Both the position numbers and the translations under genes were made by a program. 64,000 nt of DNA. It comes from Lysobacter sp. CFH 32150 (GTDB lineage: Bacteria > Pseudomonadota > Gammaproteobacteria > Xanthomonadales > Xanthomonadaceae). The stretch spans positions 356,793 to 420,792 of the forward strand of contig NZ_JALDWJ010000003.1 in NCBI RefSeq assembly GCF_022758295.1, written 5' to 3'. Position 1 is the first letter of the stretch, and every line of letters starts with the position of its first letter. Below the pieces are notes generated by a model. It searched no databases. It was given only the letters and a program-made list of their open reading frames with translations, and was not told the origin of the DNA. Positions 63,501-64,000 of this stretch are shown piece by piece.

Positions 63501-64000
63501 GTGCCGGCCGGTGCGACCAACCTGAAGTTCGTGATGAGCGGTGGCACCGGTGATGCCGACATGTACGTGAAGTTCGGCAGCGCGCCGACCGACACCGTGT
63601 ACGACTGCCGTCCGTATGCGAACGGCAATGCCGAAACCTGCACGATCACCAACATCCAGGCCGGCACCTACTACATCCGCCTGAAGGCCTACAGCAGCTT
63701 CAGCGGCGTCAGCCTGACCGGCAGCTACACCGAGCCGTGCACCAGCAATTGCGCACAGACCTATAGCAACACTGCGGACTACAACATCCCGGACAACAAC
63801 ACGACCGGCATTTCGAGTCCGATCGCGGTGTCTGGCCGCACCGGCAATGCACCGACGAACGCGTCGATCTCGGTCAACGTGGTGCATCCGTATGTCGGCG
63901 ACCTGAAGCTGGACCTGATCGCGCCGGACGGCACGGTCTACAACCTGCGCAGCAACACCGGTGGCAGTGCCGACAACATCGTCGAGACGTACACCAAGGA
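60516..64000 (+). CDS. Large secreted beta-propeller protein with PKD, PPC and P domains, 2 (3' end outside window)
   Basis: Open from ATG 60516 (gggggaaac ribosome site) to the window edge: 1161 codons without a stop. Signal-like N-terminus (WVGGLLLTLAMGAPFVSVAG). About residues 120-800 contain many BNR/sortilin-like repeats (GGGVWKSTDGG, GLYRSTNAGATF, IWRSTDSGATW, IFKSTNGGSSW, VYLTTNGGTSW, GVYRSTDSGGTW), so a ten-bladed or multiple beta-propeller. PKD domains follow at about 807-884 and 888-967, then PPC and P domains. From 63225 to the edge it is nearly identical in DNA to the first protein (59467-60242). No protease motif seen; a sortilin-type ligand-binding or glycan-binding role is possible. 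Confidence 0.9.
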   Translation, partial: MRKTTSRASWVGGLLLTLAMGAPFVSVAGEKEKDDPGGRRLAMYEWYTDDYSQRGKKVKKHQKKALWAQKYERFMHDAAKRERQRYRALLPQSGTSATMIDSTQAVSAANDTSWINIGPTKANYATNGSTLNVTDTGRVRAIATDPATPATIYVAFSGGGVWKSTDGGAFWNAKTETLGSLSVGTLEMDPNNASTLYLGLGDPFDGTGIGLVKSTDGADTWSDPVILGDSTEIPDIEIAPGNSNIVLVATNKGLYRSTNAGATFTKVTIATGQAVDPYVWTLASGGGTNFVLSLEANPGAAATDGQIWRSTDSGATWTKATGVTDAAGIGRISLASAPSNRNTMYAMAANTGDLANIFKSTNGGSSWTGVAKSGTTYKSYTNTNTESSKLNTLLGGQGWYNHAIVVDPANANIAYFGGQLLLAKTSDGGTTFKQVSNWLAQFSLPYVHADFHAAHFASNGTLYIGTDGGIFRSTDNATTFTDTLNEGIASHLVYQVGSSTNNRNAVIVGLQDNGTRVRVSNSSVFNQEIGGDGFGSDVNQSNANQMLGSLYYSRIYKSTNGGLDFSSACSGITECNNSSTAPFITRLSRWAGDATGNTLYTFSNTKVYKTTNYAGSWSALSVSGLPTSSFIIRNVGVAPSSSLVVGLVASAGRVYLTTNGGTSWTAATAPTNNGSSLSSIAFDQTDRNIVYVTSVAPDSTKTHVWRSADFGATWSAIDSSASGFPAGIPVNMIRIDPVTNTTLYAATHLGVYRSTDSGGTWARYGAGMPLVNVTDLYVAADDSLVRAATFGRAVWELVPGANAAPVANFTSTTSGLTASFTDTSTDSDGTIASRSWNFGDSTTSTTTNPSHTYASGGTYTVALTVTDNGGATNTVSKTVTVTGPANTAPVANFSFTASDLTANFTDSSTDSDGTIASRSWNFGDSTTSTTTNPSHTYAAAGTYSVALTVTDNGGATNTITKSVTVTAPPGNVLTNGVAVTGLAATTGNSVNYTMVVPAGATNLKFVMSGGTGDADMYVKFGSAPTDTVYDCRPYANGNAETCTITNIQAGTYYIRLKAYSSFSGVSLTGSYTEPCTSNCAQTYSNTADYNIPDNNTTGISSPIAVSGRTGNAPTNASISVNVVHPYVGDLKLDLIAPDGTVYNLRSNTGGSADNIVETYTK
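63225..64000 (+). repeat. 776-bp duplicated 3' segment, copy 2
   Basis: Counterpart of 59467-60242; reaches the end of the window and presumably continues. Near identity at synonymous sites as well as protein level points to recent gene conversion or duplication rather than selection alone. Confidence 0.92.

Overview
The window (about 64 kb, high GC) looks like chromosomal DNA of a gammaproteobacterium of the Xanthomonadaceae/Lysobacteraceae (Lysobacter, Luteimonas or Pseudoxanthomonas type). The reasons are the folA-apaH-apaG-rsmA-pdxA-surA-lptD gene order, a Xanthomonas-like RlmM, a three-gene PntAA/PntAB/PntB transhydrogenase, large TonB-dependent receptors, secreted proteins ending in PKD, PPC and P domains, and inverted repeats whose translation reads VGWALAH. 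No rRNA, tRNA, CRISPR array, transposase or prophage gene was seen. This is inferred from gene content; no database was searched.

Region 1 (1-9.8 kb): thyA (5' end outside the window), a secreted protein of unknown function and folA on the plus strand, then a compact minus-strand operon lptD-surA-pdxA-rsmA-apaG-apaH joining outer-membrane biogenesis, PLP synthesis, rRNA methylation and Ap4A hydrolysis. Region 2 (9.4-22 kb): msrB, a histone-deacetylase-like hydrolase, a corrinoid adenosyltransferase next to a BtuM-like cobalamin transporter, two ubiquinone-type FAD hydroxylases, a secreted EF-hand protein, rlmM, a deaminase, a Cys-rich lipoprotein, glnS, a DUF2007 protein, a glutathione transferase and a PNGase-A-like secreted amidase.

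Region 3 (22-28.3 kb) is a peroxide-defence island: msrA, katG, an oxyR-led gene pair, ahpC and ahpD. Two OxyR-type operators are visible, and a decayed relic of the 3' third of msrA lies on the far side of katG. Region 4 (28.4-43.1 kb) holds a periplasmic M1 aminopeptidase, prmC, a proline iminopeptidase, yjdM, a YjbR protein, a Nudix hydrolase, a 5'-3' exonuclease, a nitroreductase, a DUF1631 protein and the pnt genes. The pnt locus is interrupted between pntAA and pntAB by a reversed block with a sigma factor, a membrane protein, a DUF3106 protein and a hendecad-repeat protein.

Region 5 (43.1-53.2 kb) is the most unusual part. Three paralogous membrane proteins lie around an Oar-type TonB-dependent receptor. 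Two of them are each divergently paired with a closely related MocR-type (GntR-aminotransferase fusion) regulator, and each divergent promoter carries direct repeats exactly 24 bp apart. An 80-bp repeat family is scattered here. Region 6 (53.3-64 kb): sufT, a haem-type TonB receptor, a DUF4097 lipoprotein and two large adjacent secreted proteins that share an almost identical 776-bp 3' segment; the second runs off the window.
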